From NCBI GenBank assembly GCA_018000455.1, contig JAGNJW010000004.1, positions 1 to 64,000 of the forward strand: DNA of 64,000 nt, read 5' to 3'. The notes under the pieces are model-generated. The model was not told where the DNA came from. It saw nothing but the letters and a program-made list of their open reading frames with translations, and did no database searches. This DNA is from Acidobacteriota bacterium. GTDB taxonomy: Bacteria; Acidobacteriota; Vicinamibacteria; Vicinamibacterales; UBA2999. Below, one piece after another: positions 34,934 through 43,081 of this stretch (the first letter of the stretch is position 1; each line of letters starts with the position of its first letter). Both the position numbers and the translations under genes were made by a program.

Positions 34934-35761
34934 CTACTTGTCGCCTCTGCTCGCGACGTCTCCGTTCTCGTCCACCGGCCGCCGCGCGCCGTCGACGACG
35001 CTCGTCCGCACCACCGTGACCATGCTCTCGGCGATCGGCCACGGCATCGCGTTCGCCACCGCCCAGAAGGTCACCCTGGCGGTCGCCGACGTCTTGCCCT
35101 TCGCCCACCGCTTGGTCATCGAGAAGTGCGGATAGATGAACAGGTTGTCGCGTGCGGCGGCGTCCACCAGCGGCGTGAAGGTGAAACGCGGCACGACATA
35201 GAGCAGATGGTCGTCGTCGCGGTCGATGCGTTCGTCGGCGAACTGGGCGCCGCGCCGGGCCACGTCCATGATGACGGCGACGAGCGTGTACCAGGAGACC
35301 TCGCCCGCGGCATTCAGGTGACGTCTCCGGACCTCGATGCCGTAAGGGTGGATCGGGGGATCTGGCGCCACCCCGTGGCGGCGCCGCCGGGTGCCTCGAT
35401 GGATGGCGATCCGCGCCACCGGCACCTTGGTGGGCGTCTTCGTCCCTTCGGTCGTGCGCATCACGTGGAAGTCCATGACCAGGTCGTCGGCTTCAGGATG
35501 CGGCAGCGCGAAGTGAATCTGCTTGTCGGAGAGGCGTGCCGGCTGGCTGAACTCGACGTCGAAGCTGCCCACGCCCTGGAGCAGGTCGCGCTTGGCCAGG
35601 TAGTGCCACAGCGTCTCGATGTACCACTCGGCGCTGACGCTCCTGGCGGAGTTGAGCATGGCGGGCAGAATTGGCTTGTGCCGGGTATCGAGCGCCGCGG
35701 TGAGGGCGCGGCTGGCTGCGCCCACCGCGCGACGTACATCGGCCGCTCGCAGTGGCTTCAT
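34934..35761 (-). CDS. Protein of unknown function
   Basis: 275 aa from ATG at 35761 with GGGAGAG about 8 nt upstream. It appears cytoplasmic, without signal peptide or membrane spans. It contains mixed strands and helices (SAEWYIETLWHYLAKRDLL, LVMDFHVMRTTEG, VSWYTLVAVIMDVARRGAQF, DHLLYVVPRFTFTP) and an Arg-rich loop (GTRRRRHGV). I do not recognise a family. The gene follows the alpha/beta hydrolase on the same strand, 28 nt downstream of its stop, so they may be co-transcribed. Confidence 0.6.
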   Translation of the reverse strand: MKPLRAADVRRAVGAASRALTAALDTRHKPILPAMLNSARSVSAEWYIETLWHYLAKRDLLQGVGSFDVEFSQPARLSDKQIHFALPHPEADDLVMDFHVMRTTEGTKTPTKVPVARIAIHRGTRRRRHGVAPDPPIHPYGIEVRRRHLNAAGEVSWYTLVAVIMDVARRGAQFADERIDRDDDHLLYVVPRFTFTPLVDAAARDNLFIYPHFSMTKRWAKGKTSATARVTFWAVANAMPWPIAESMVTVVRTSVVDGARRPVDENGDVASRGDK

Positions 35762-35789
35762 CGGCGCGTTCTCTCCCTTCGTCGGGCGG

Positions 35790-37496
35790 TTACTTCGCGA
35801 CCGCGAGCGTGTTGGTCAACCACCTGGCCATGGCGCTCGTGGCGTCGGCACTCACTTCCCGCGCCGAGAGGGAACCGTACTCGCTCACTTCACCAGTCGT
35901 CGCCGGCACGAGCAGATGGTTGACGCCTGGAATCCGGACGACCTCCACCGCCACGCGTCGCTTGCGTCCGCTGGCCAGCTCGGCCAGCCGCTCGGCGTGG
36001 TGCGGCGGCACCTGGGTGTCGAGTTCGCCCTGCACGATGAGCAGCGGCTGCCGGACGTCCTTCATGAGCTTTTCCGGATCGAAGGCCAGGTAGCTGGCAA
36101 ACCATGGCGTGTCGGCCTGGACCCGCAAGTCGTCCGAGACGCCGTCCCAGGGGCCGTTGCCGGTCGCGGCCAGGTTGATGCGCGTCTGCAGATCGGCCTT
36201 GGCCTGCTTTTCCTCGTCATCGACCTTCATGACATCGAGCAGGTGCTGCTGTTGTTCGAGCACGAGCGCGCCGCCCGTTTCCGAGGCGCCCGCCACCATC
36301 ACGAGCGCGGCGACGTTCTTCTCCGTCGCCGCCAGTTGCATGGCCACCCAGGCGCCCTCGCTGTGACCGACGACGGCGATCCGGCGCCGGTCCACGTCCT
36401 TGCGGCGTTCCTTCCGCAGGTAGGTCACGACGGCTCTGGCATCTTCCGCGTAGTCGCGCAGCGTCGCTGTCTCGGATCGTCCGCCACTCTGGCCCACGCC
36501 GCGTTTGTCGTAGCGCACGACCACGAAGCCGGCCTTGACGAGGTCGCGCGCGATGTGCCCGAGCACTGGGATGCCGGCGACCGTGCCATCGCGATCCGCC
36601 GGCCCGGAGCCGCCGATGAGCACGACGGCCGGCTGCGGACGGCGCGCCGTGGGCGCCTTGGTCACCGTGGCCGCGATGTTGAAGCCGTTGGCCGGCACCA
36701 TCACCGTCTCATCGCCCTCGATCGAGAACGCCGACATGCGCGAGGCGGCCGAGGCCACGTCGTCGCGGGCGATCTCGAGCGTTTGTGCCGGCACACTGAG
36801 CCGCACGAAACGGCCGTTCGGCTCGATCCACAGGTTCGTCGTGAGCTCGCCGCTCGGGTTCCTGAAGGTCAGCGTGAACCGCTTGGCGGTGAAGGCGCGT
36901 TTCGGCGTGTCGATCCGCTCGTCGGCCACGGCCACAACCACGATCGGGATCTCTGCCTGCGGAGCGATGTAGGCCTTGATCTCGGTGCCCGGCGTGGCGT
37001 CCACGAGCCTGGCTGCCAGGGCCGCGTAGCTGCCAAAGAATACGTTGGGCAACACGACCGCGTCGGCCGAGACGTCGTCGATTTTCTCCGTCGTGGCGTC
37101 GTCTTCCTTGAGGAGGTTGGTAGCCTTGCCGTCGGCGAAGGTCGTCTCGAGACCGACTTCCTTGTCCTGGATGGCTCCCTCGAGTGACAGCGACCGCGGC
37201 CGCCAGTTGGCGTCGTAGTGCACCTCGACACGTCGCACGGTCGTGGCGATGGGCGGGCTGACCCGCGACGACCCGCGCAGCACCCAGCCGTCGGGCTCGC
37301 GGGTGACGGTCACCTCTTCGCGTCCCACTGGCTGTCCCGTCAGGAAGATGACGTAGGAGTCGGCGCCGGCAAGGTCGGCCTGGGCGGCGGGCGCCGTCGC
37401 CGGGGGCGCGACTTGCGCAGACAATGTTGCGGCCAGCCACGCGGCCAGCCCGACGACCGCCCCCAGGCGGGTACAATCCTTGATTGTGGACAGCAC
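35790..37496 (-). CDS. Exported alpha/beta-hydrolase-fold protein
   Basis: 568 aa if started at GTG 37496, which puts a signal peptide at residues 1-30 (LGAVVGLAAWLAATLSAQ); another GTG at 37508 is possible. Residues about 40-260 form a beta-rich domain (SYVIFLTGQPVGREEVTV, several strands) seen in front of some dienelactone-hydrolase-like esterases. Residues about 285-568 are the hydrolase: oxyanion region VVLIGGSGPADRDG, VVVRYDKRGVGQSGG, nucleophile elbow VVGHSEGAWVA, the acid in VQGELDTQVPP and His in GVNHLLVP. It is probably a periplasmic esterase or peptidase of unknown substrate. Its 5' end overlaps that of the divergent ygfZ gene. Confidence 0.85.
   Translation of the reverse strand: MLSTIKDCTRLGAVVGLAAWLAATLSAQVAPPATAPAAQADLAGADSYVIFLTGQPVGREEVTVTREPDGWVLRGSSRVSPPIATTVRRVEVHYDANWRPRSLSLEGAIQDKEVGLETTFADGKATNLLKEDDATTEKIDDVSADAVVLPNVFFGSYAALAARLVDATPGTEIKAYIAPQAEIPIVVVAVADERIDTPKRAFTAKRFTLTFRNPSGELTTNLWIEPNGRFVRLSVPAQTLEIARDDVASAASRMSAFSIEGDETVMVPANGFNIAATVTKAPTARRPQPAVVLIGGSGPADRDGTVAGIPVLGHIARDLVKAGFVVVRYDKRGVGQSGGRSETATLRDYAEDARAVVTYLRKERRKDVDRRRIAVVGHSEGAWVAMQLAATEKNVAALVMVAGASETGGALVLEQQQHLLDVMKVDDEEKQAKADLQTRINLAATGNGPWDGVSDDLRVQADTPWFASYLAFDPEKLMKDVRQPLLIVQGELDTQVPPHHAERLAELASGRKRRVAVEVVRIPGVNHLLVPATTGEVSEYGSLSAREVSADATSAMARWLTNTLAVAK
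37472..37477 (+). promoter_or_regulatory. -10 element upstream of ygfZ
   Basis: TACAAT ends 6 nt before an in-frame TTG at 37484. The surrounding ACAATC-CTT-GATTGT (37473-37487) is also an inverted repeat. It lies inside the 5' coding part of the divergent hydrolase. Confidence 0.45.
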
Positions 37497-38536
37497 TCGT
37501 GGCTCCACGGTCAAGGGTAGCACCGTTGACTGAACGCTCTGAGCACGACCTGTTGCGCGCCGGCGCAGCGCTCGTGGCACACGCGGATCGGGGCTGCGTA
37601 CGCGTCTCGGGCGCCGAACGCGCCAGCTGGTTGCAGGGTCTGCTCACGAACGACATCGAGGCGCTCACGCCCGGCCACGGCTGCTATGCCGCCTGGCTCA
37701 CGCCCCAGGGACGCATGATCACCGACCTCGTCGTCCTGGCCGACGACGAGTCTCTGTCGCTCGACGTGCCGGCGGCACTCAGCGAGGGCATCGTGCGTCA
37801 GCTGAACGCCGCGATCTTCGCCGAAGACGTCGTCCTCACCGACGAGACGGGTCAGTGGCGTACGCTCGGCATTCACGGCGCCGGCGCGGCTCAAGCGGTT
37901 GCGCGATCCGCCGTCGGGTCCCGCCCGTCGAACTCGACGCTGACCACCGAGCGTATCGATGCGTGGCCAGAGTTCACGAACGCGCCGGTCGGGACTTTCG
38001 GCCGCCTCGTCCGCACCTTCCCATATGGCGTGCCTGGTTTCACGTTGCGTGTGGCTGTTGACCAGGCCGACCTGTGGATCTCGCGGCTGCGCCTGGCCGG
38101 CGCCACCCTGACGCCGGCCGCCGCGCTCGAGTTCGCGCGCATCGAGGCGGGACGCCCGCAGTTTCTCGTCGACATGGACGCGGATACCATTCCCCTTGAA
38201 GCCGGCATCGAGGATCGCGCCATCTCGTTCACGAAGGGCTGTTACGTGGGCCAGGAAGTGATCGTGCGCGTCGTGCACCGCGGCGGTGGGCGCGTTGCGC
38301 GCAAGCTCGTCGGGCTGACCATCGACGGCGACAGCGTGCCGGTGGCGCGGGCCGGTGTGAAGGCCGAACGCGGCGAGATCGGCCGGGTGACCAGCGCGGC
38401 GTGGTCGCCCCGGCTCGAGAAGGCGGTGGCGCTGGCCTACGTGCACCGCGACTTCACCGAGCCCGGTACCGTGTTGAGCGTGGCCTGCGATGATAGCGAC
38501 GTTGCTGCGGTGGTCGCGGCGTTTCCGCTGTCCTGA
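37484..38536 (+). CDS. ygfZ: Folate-binding YgfZ/GcvT-like protein
   Basis: 350 aa from TTG at 37484, where a TACAAT box would place the transcript start; a later TTG at 37526 with AAGGGT in front (336 aa) is an alternative. YgfZ binds tetrahydrofolate and supports Fe-S cluster assembly and repair. The diagnostic KGCYVGQEVIVRVVHRGG (family motif K-G-C-Y-x-G-Q-E) is intact near the middle of the C-terminal half, and the N-terminal fold shows RASWLQGLLTNDI and TPQGRMITDLVVL, both typical. The YgfZ-type motif and lack of other glycine cleavage genes argue against a true GcvT. The start region overlaps the start region of the divergent hydrolase. Confidence 0.9.
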   Translation: MWTALVAPRSRVAPLTERSEHDLLRAGAALVAHADRGCVRVSGAERASWLQGLLTNDIEALTPGHGCYAAWLTPQGRMITDLVVLADDESLSLDVPAALSEGIVRQLNAAIFAEDVVLTDETGQWRTLGIHGAGAAQAVARSAVGSRPSNSTLTTERIDAWPEFTNAPVGTFGRLVRTFPYGVPGFTLRVAVDQADLWISRLRLAGATLTPAAALEFARIEAGRPQFLVDMDADTIPLEAGIEDRAISFTKGCYVGQEVIVRVVHRGGGRVARKLVGLTIDGDSVPVARAGVKAERGEIGRVTSAAWSPRLEKAVALAYVHRDFTEPGTVLSVACDDSDVAAVVAAFPLS

Positions 38537-38565
38537 AACGAACAGCTGCGCCGGCAGGCGGGCGC

Positions 38566-38571
38566 TAGGAT
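38566..38571 (+). promoter_or_regulatory. Possible -10 element of the PA-IL-like gene
   Basis: TAGGAT, about 110 nt upstream of the start codon. Within the leader, GGGACGT-TGC-ACGTCCC (38650-38666) forms a 7-bp hairpin ending 2 nt before the GAAGGAGA ribosome site, so it could affect translation. Confidence 0.35.
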
Positions 38572-38681
38572 GGTTGTGATGTGGTCCTCAGCCAGGTGTG
38601 CGGGACACCGGCGGCGTGGACGGCGTCTGAATTGCAGCACTCACTGTCCGGGACGTTGCACGTCCCCTGAAGGAGACTATC

Positions 38682-39560
38682 TTGAATCAACGACTGACGA
38701 CATCGATCGCCGCCCTGGCACTGGCCGTCTCCGGCGTGGCCGCCGCGCAGGAACAGGCTACCGTGCTGAAGCGCGACGGCACCCGGGTGTCGGGCCGCTT
38801 CGAAGCGTGGAACCGCGACACCAACACTCTCTTTCTGCGCCTGTCGCTGGCAGATCAGCGCAAGATTCCGGTGGGCGAGGCGGCGGTGTTCGAAGTAGCG
38901 GGCAACGCGGAAAATCTGCCGGCCAACGAGCTCGAGGCGGCCCGGGGCAGCGACCACGTGCTGGTGTTGAGAAACGGCGAAGTGCTGCGGGGCCGGCTCC
39001 TGAACATCGAAGGCGGCGAAGGATCGGGCAAAGAGGACGAGCCGCGCATCCTGTCGTTCAAGCCGAACGGCGCCGGTGAGAAGCGGGCGCCCTTTTCCGA
39101 GGTGCGGAGGTTGTACTTCGGGAATTTCCCGTCATCGCTCACTGCCTCGACATCCTCCACGACTGCAGAGCGGGCGGCCGAGGAGGCGTTGCCCCCCGGC
39201 GCGGTGCGTGTGGCGGCCAATGCCGGCTGGGTGAACACCGGCTTCACCTTGACCAAGAACGACCGCGTACAGTTCACCACCACGGGTCAGGTCCAGCTGT
39301 CGAACGACGCCGAAGACAAGGCCAGTTCGGCTGGCTCGCTGCGCGGCCGCTATGCCGCTAACGCCCCGGCCCCGGCGCTGCTGGCCGGCGCCCTCATCGG
39401 CCGCATCGGCAACGGACAGCCGTTCGCCATCGGCAACCAGACGGCCTACCTGCCGATGCCGGGTCAGGGCCAGCTCTTCCTCGCTGTGAACGACGACCCG
39501 ATCAATGACAACCAGGGCGCGTTCGTGGTCACCCTGCGCGTGACGCGCGGTCGGCGCTAG
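38682..39560 (+). CDS. Exported protein with C-terminal PA-IL-lectin-like domain
   Basis: 292 aa from TTG at 38682, supported by GAAGGAGA at 38669-38676. A signal peptide ends near residue 22 (SGVAAAQ). Residues about 25-140 are a strand-rich domain (VLKRDGTRVSGRFEAWNRDT, VLRNGEVLRGRLLNIEGG) like those proposed to mediate anchoring. Residues about 175-290 match the LecA/PA-IL-like module: VAANAGWVNTGFTLTKNDRV, LLAGALIGRIGNGQPFAIG and GQLFLAVNDDPINDNQGAF. LecA binds galactosides through calcium, but the ligand here is unknown. It is likely periplasmic or surface located. Confidence 0.78.
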   Translation: MNQRLTTSIAALALAVSGVAAAQEQATVLKRDGTRVSGRFEAWNRDTNTLFLRLSLADQRKIPVGEAAVFEVAGNAENLPANELEAARGSDHVLVLRNGEVLRGRLLNIEGGEGSGKEDEPRILSFKPNGAGEKRAPFSEVRRLYFGNFPSSLTASTSSTTAERAAEEALPPGAVRVAANAGWVNTGFTLTKNDRVQFTTTGQVQLSNDAEDKASSAGSLRGRYAANAPAPALLAGALIGRIGNGQPFAIGNQTAYLPMPGQGQLFLAVNDDPINDNQGAFVVTLRVTRGRR

Positions 39561-39568
39561 CAGCGAGC

Positions 39569-39946
39569 GTGCACATCGTCGTGGTGGCGGCCGTCATCGA
39601 GCGTGACGGCCGCTTCCTGCTCACCCTGCGTCCCGACGGCACCCATCTGGCCGGCCACTGGGAGTTCCCCGGCGGCAAGTGCGAGCCGCACGAGTCGCAC
39701 TCCGACGCGCTGCGACGCGAGCTGCGCGAAGAACTCGACATCCTCGCCGAAGTGGGCGGCCTCATGCACGAGGTGACGCACGTCTACCCTGAGCGCACCG
39801 TCGCACTGCACTTCTATGCCTGTTGCTTCGCCGGCGAGCCCACGCCGATGATCGGCCAGCAGATGCGCTGGGTGTCCCGCGACGAGCTGGACACGTTGCC
39901 GTTTCCCGACGCCGACGCCGATCTCATTCGCCTGCTGACCGCCTGA
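39569..39946 (+). CDS. mutT: NUDIX hydrolase, 8-oxo-dGTP diphosphatase MutT-like
   Basis: 125 aa from GTG at 39569. The Nudix box is GGKCEPHESHSDALRRELREELDI (quoted in part: GGKCEPHE then RELREELDI), preceded by GHWEFPGGK as in MutT. MutT removes 8-oxo-dGTP from the nucleotide pool. The small size and LHFYACCF and WVSRDELDTLPFPDADADLI end fit MutT/CTP-pyrophosphohydrolase proteins. It lies 8 nt after the PA-IL-like gene and about 1 kb from a short MutY, which also guards against 8-oxoguanine. Confidence 0.85.
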   Translation: MHIVVVAAVIERDGRFLLTLRPDGTHLAGHWEFPGGKCEPHESHSDALRRELREELDILAEVGGLMHEVTHVYPERTVALHFYACCFAGEPTPMIGQQMRWVSRDELDTLPFPDADADLIRLLTA

Positions 39947-40823
39947 ACGTCAGGGGCAGCGCCTCGGTGATTGGCCAATCTGGCGCCACCCACGACCGGC
40001 GGGCCTCGCGACTGCGCGAAACGTCGAAGGCGTAGCAGATCGCGTGCAGGTCGCGGTCCTCGCCCAAGCGCTCGACGGCCAGACGCGCGGCCGCCCACTC
40101 GTCGTCGCAGCCGGCAATGAGGCGGGCGACCACCTCGGCCCAGAAGCGGGTGAGCGTCTCGTGATAGCCCGACGTGTCGGTGTTGGGCGTGCCGGCCGCC
40201 GTGTTGTAGCGCACGATCCCGGCGCGCGTGCGGTTGAGGGCGGCGGCACCGTGACGCACCGCGTAGCAGGCCGCCACGGCGACATGGGCGGCGTGCGTCC
40301 AGTCGGTGTGTGGCAACGTTCCAGCTTCCCAGGCCGCGATGAAGGCGGCGAACGCGGCCGGGGTGGCCAGGAACGGATAGTCGAGCCGCAGCAAATGGAA
40401 GCCGCGCCGCCAGTAGACGAGCGGGGCGCCGTCGCCAAGTCGCACCCGCGCCACACTCGCCAGCACCAGGAAGTGGTCGCCGAGCTGCTCGGCGCGCGTG
40501 ATCTCGCAGTCGAGGGCGACCAGCGACGGGTCCGCCTGGTCCGCCTGGTCAGACGGTGCCGATGTCGATTGGGGCGCATGAGCCGCCTCGGTCGCACGCA
40601 GCACCCGCGCAAAGAAGCGTCCGGCCTCGCGGATCGCCCGTCCCTTTTGCGAAGCGTGGTCGAAGAAGACGCTCACGATGGGCGGGTCGAAGGACAGACA
40701 CTGCAGGGTGCTGACCGTCATGACGACATCGCCGTGCGAGATGAGCGACACGCTGGATGGCATGAAACCGGCGGCGCGGCGCAGCAGGCGGGCGACGGGC
40801 GGGGGCGAGTGCAAGTCCACCAT
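39924..40823 (-). CDS. Flavin-reductase-like domain fused to a helical WTHAAH domain
   Basis: 299 aa from ATG at 40823. Residues about 8-150 are a flavin-reductase-like FMN-binding domain (AAGFMPSSVSLISHGDVVMTVSTLQCLSFDPPIVSVFF, quoted in part: VMTVSTLQCLSFDPP; then SQKGRAIREAGRFFARVL and VALDCEITRAEQLGDHFLVL). Residues about 190-290 are a helical domain with the motif EAGTLPHTDWTHAAHVAVA, known from proteins of unknown function and from fusions with acetyltransferases. An Ala/Asp/Gln-rich linker (SAPSDQADQADPS) interrupts the first domain. Its 3' end overlaps the end of the convergent mutT gene by 23 nt. The role of the fusion is not known to me. Confidence 0.75.
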   Translation of the reverse strand: MVDLHSPPPVARLLRRAAGFMPSSVSLISHGDVVMTVSTLQCLSFDPPIVSVFFDHASQKGRAIREAGRFFARVLRATEAAHAPQSTSAPSDQADQADPSLVALDCEITRAEQLGDHFLVLASVARVRLGDGAPLVYWRRGFHLLRLDYPFLATPAAFAAFIAAWEAGTLPHTDWTHAAHVAVAACYAVRHGAAALNRTRAGIVRYNTAAGTPNTDTSGYHETLTRFWAEVVARLIAGCDDEWAAARLAVERLGEDRDLHAICYAFDVSRSREARRSWVAPDWPITEALPLTFRRSAGE

Positions 40824-40882
40824 GGGTCGAATCCTTGCCGACGACGGCCGCGCAGGGGAAGAGGCGATTGACGGCGGTCGGC

Positions 40883-41608
40883 TCAGGCGGCGCGGCTCCG
40901 GCGCTTCACCGGCGGATCGGTCCAGGGGAACGACCGGCAGAACGTCGCCATCGGGCAGGCGATGCACTTCGGCTTCCGCGCCGTGCACGTCATGGCGCCG
41001 AAGTCCATCAGGGCCTGGTTGAAATCGAAGGCGCGGGCCCGCGGCACGAGCACGGCCGACACGGCCCACAGCAGCTTCGTCATCGCGTGCCCCCCGGCGT
41101 CGCCCTTGCCGACGAATACGCGATAGAGCACGCGCGCCACGTTGGTGTCGAGGATCGCCGCCCGCTGGCGGAACGCGAAGCTCAGGATGGCGCCGGCGGT
41201 GTATTCGCCGATGCCCTTGAACGAGAGCAGCGTCTGGCGATCCGATGGCAGCGACCCGCCGTAGTTGGCGACGGTTTCGCGGGCGATCGAGTGCAGCCGC
41301 TTGGGCCGGATGTTGTAGCCCAAAGGGCGCCACGTGGCTGCCACGTCGGTCTCGGCCGCCCCCGCCAGCACTTCGAACGTCGGGTACTTGGCCAGCCACT
41401 CGGAGTACTTGGGCACGACGCGATCCACCTGCGTCTGCTGCAGCATCAGCTCGCTCACGAGGATGTGATACGGGTCGTCAGTGGTGCGCCACGGCAGATC
41501 ACGTCCGTGCCGGTCGTACCACTTGAGCAGCACCCGGCGAAAGCGGGCACGCGCCGCGGGCAAGGGCAGGCTGGGTTTTCGGGCGCGGGCTCCCCGCTGG
41601 CGGGCCAT
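40883..41608 (-). CDS. mutY: A/G-specific adenine glycosylase MutY, short form
   Basis: 241 aa. MutY removes adenine opposite 8-oxoguanine. Present: catalytic Glu53 in SELMLQQTQV, the helix-hairpin-helix FKGIGEYTAGAIL, Asp154 in ILDTNVARVL, and the Fe-S cluster ligands spaced C-x6-C-x2-C-x5-C (from CTARKPKC to CRSF). E. coli MutY has 350 residues; here the C-terminal MutT-like domain that reads 8-oxoguanine is missing, as the protein ends soon after the cluster. It may be a MutY with altered specificity or a thymine/uracil glycosylase-like variant of this branch. It diverges from the cobalamin adenosyltransferase with a 10-nt gap. Confidence 0.85.
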   Translation of the reverse strand: MARQRGARARKPSLPLPAARARFRRVLLKWYDRHGRDLPWRTTDDPYHILVSELMLQQTQVDRVVPKYSEWLAKYPTFEVLAGAAETDVAATWRPLGYNIRPKRLHSIARETVANYGGSLPSDRQTLLSFKGIGEYTAGAILSFAFRQRAAILDTNVARVLYRVFVGKGDAGGHAMTKLLWAVSAVLVPRARAFDFNQALMDFGAMTCTARKPKCIACPMATFCRSFPWTDPPVKRRSRAA

Positions 41609-41611
41609 AAT
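41606..41611 (+). promoter_or_regulatory. -10 element, leaderless adenosyltransferase operon
   Basis: CATAAT ends 7 nt before the GTG at 41619. It overlaps the first codon of the divergent mutY gene. It would drive the five-gene chain ending at 46492. Confidence 0.45.
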
Positions 41612-41618
41612 CCGGTGG

Positions 41619-42164
41619 GTGACGGTGAAAATCTACACGAAGACTGGCGACGACGGTACTACGAGTCTCTTCGACGGCACCCGCGTGTCGAAGGCGCACC
41701 CGCGGGTCGTGGCCTATGGTGCGGTCGACGAGTTGAATGCCCACCTCGGCTTGGCCATCGCCGCCGCACTCGCGCCGGCCCTGGCCGAGCAGGTCACACA
41801 TATCCAGCGTGACCTCTTCGCGGTGGGTGCACGCCTGGCCGACCCGAGCCACAAGATTGCCGCCCGCGTGGAGAAGGCGTCGATTGGTGAGGCCGATGTC
41901 GCCCGGCTCGAAGGGTGGATCGACGCCCTCGAGGCGACACTTCCACCGCTCGGCCACTTCATCCTGGCCGGCGGCGCGCCCGGCGGCGCCGCGTTGCACG
42001 TGGCCCGCACGGTCTGCCGGCGGGCCGAGGCCGATGCCCTGCGCATCGTCGACGGCGAGGTCGAGGCCGTGGTACTCGTGTATCTCAACCGGCTCTCCGA
42101 TCTGCTGTTCGTGATGGCCCGCGCGGCCAATGCGAGCGCCGGCGTGCCGGAGCAGATCTGGTGA
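41619..42164 (+). CDS. Cob(I)alamin adenosyltransferase, PduO type
   Basis: 181 aa from GTG at 41619 (a second GTG at 41625 is possible). It attaches the 5'-deoxyadenosyl group of ATP to cob(I)alamin. The N-terminal KIYTKTGDDGTTSLFDG is the ATP-binding motif of the PduO family; VAYGAVDELNAHLGL and the late LVYLNRLSDLLFVMARAAN (R-x-S-D) helix complete it. It heads an operon in which every gene overlaps the next by 4 nt, but no other cobalamin gene is near; the cofactor may serve a mutase or ribonucleotide reductase elsewhere. Confidence 0.92.
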   Translation: MTVKIYTKTGDDGTTSLFDGTRVSKAHPRVVAYGAVDELNAHLGLAIAAALAPALAEQVTHIQRDLFAVGARLADPSHKIAARVEKASIGEADVARLEGWIDALEATLPPLGHFILAGGAPGGAALHVARTVCRRAEADALRIVDGEVEAVVLVYLNRLSDLLFVMARAANASAGVPEQIW

Positions 42165-43081
42165 CGGCAGACGCCACGCTCGACACAGCCTACGCCCACT
42201 GCCTGCGCCTGGCGTCGTCGCACTACGAGAACTTCCCGGTGGCCTCGTGGCTCGTGCCGGCCGCCATCCGGCCGCACGTTGCGGCCGTCTACGCCTTTGC
42301 TCGCACTGCCGACGACTTCGCCGACGAAGACGGCTACACGGAACGCGAACGGCTGCGCCTTCTCGACGACTGGCTGGAACGGCTGCACGCGGCGGTCGGG
42401 GTCGCCAGCGGCGCCGCTGCCTTGCCCGGCGGCGGTGCCCATGTGTCGGAGAAAGCCACCGCCGGCTCGTACGACCGTATCTTTCTCGCGCTTGGTCACA
42501 CGATTCAATCGCGCGCGCTGCCGGTCAGATTGTTCGAGGCGTTGCTGTCGGCCTTCCGGCAGGACGTCACCATCACCCGCTACGCCACCTGGGCCGACGT
42601 GGACGACTACTGCCGCCGCTCGGCCAATCCCGTCGGCCGCCTCGTGCTGCGGCTCTTCGGGCACCACGACGAGCGGCTCGACCAGTGGTCCGATGCCATC
42701 TGCACGGCGCTCCAGCTCACGAACTTCTGGCAGGACTTCGCCCTCGACTGGCGCCGCGGCCGGCTCTACGTGCCAGAAGCCCAGTGGACGGCCAGCGGCG
42801 CCAGTCCGGACCAGCTCTCGGCGGACATGACGACGACGCCGCGTGAGTGGCAGGCGGCGCTCGCCGCGTCGGCGGCGCGCACTCGCGCGCTGTTCGATCA
42901 CGGACGCCCGCTCCTCTCGCACGTCAGCGGCCGGCTCCGCTGGGAACTCGAGGCCACCTGGCACGGCGGCCGGCGTGTGCTCGAACGGTTGGAACAGAGT
43001 CGCTTCGACCCGGTCGCGCATCGGCCGTCGCTCGGCGTCGGCGATGGGCTGGTGATAGGGTGGAGGATGCTGTCGTCGTGA
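42161..43081 (+). CDS. hpnC: Hydroxysqualene synthase HpnC
   Basis: 306 aa from GTG at 42161, overlapping the previous stop (GTGA). HpnC converts presqualene diphosphate to hydroxysqualene. Trans-isoprenyl synthase motifs are visible: FARTADDFADE (first Asp-rich motif) and LQLTNFWQDFALDWRRGRLYVP (second). HYENFPVASWLVP at the N-terminus is characteristic of HpnC and separates it from HpnD. The order hpnC-hpnD-hpnE matches the known three-step bacterial route from farnesyl diphosphate to squalene. Confidence 0.94.
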   Translation: MTADATLDTAYAHCLRLASSHYENFPVASWLVPAAIRPHVAAVYAFARTADDFADEDGYTERERLRLLDDWLERLHAAVGVASGAAALPGGGAHVSEKATAGSYDRIFLALGHTIQSRALPVRLFEALLSAFRQDVTITRYATWADVDDYCRRSANPVGRLVLRLFGHHDERLDQWSDAICTALQLTNFWQDFALDWRRGRLYVPEAQWTASGASPDQLSADMTTTPREWQAALAASAARTRALFDHGRPLLSHVSGRLRWELEATWHGGRRVLERLEQSRFDPVAHRPSLGVGDGLVIGWRMLSS

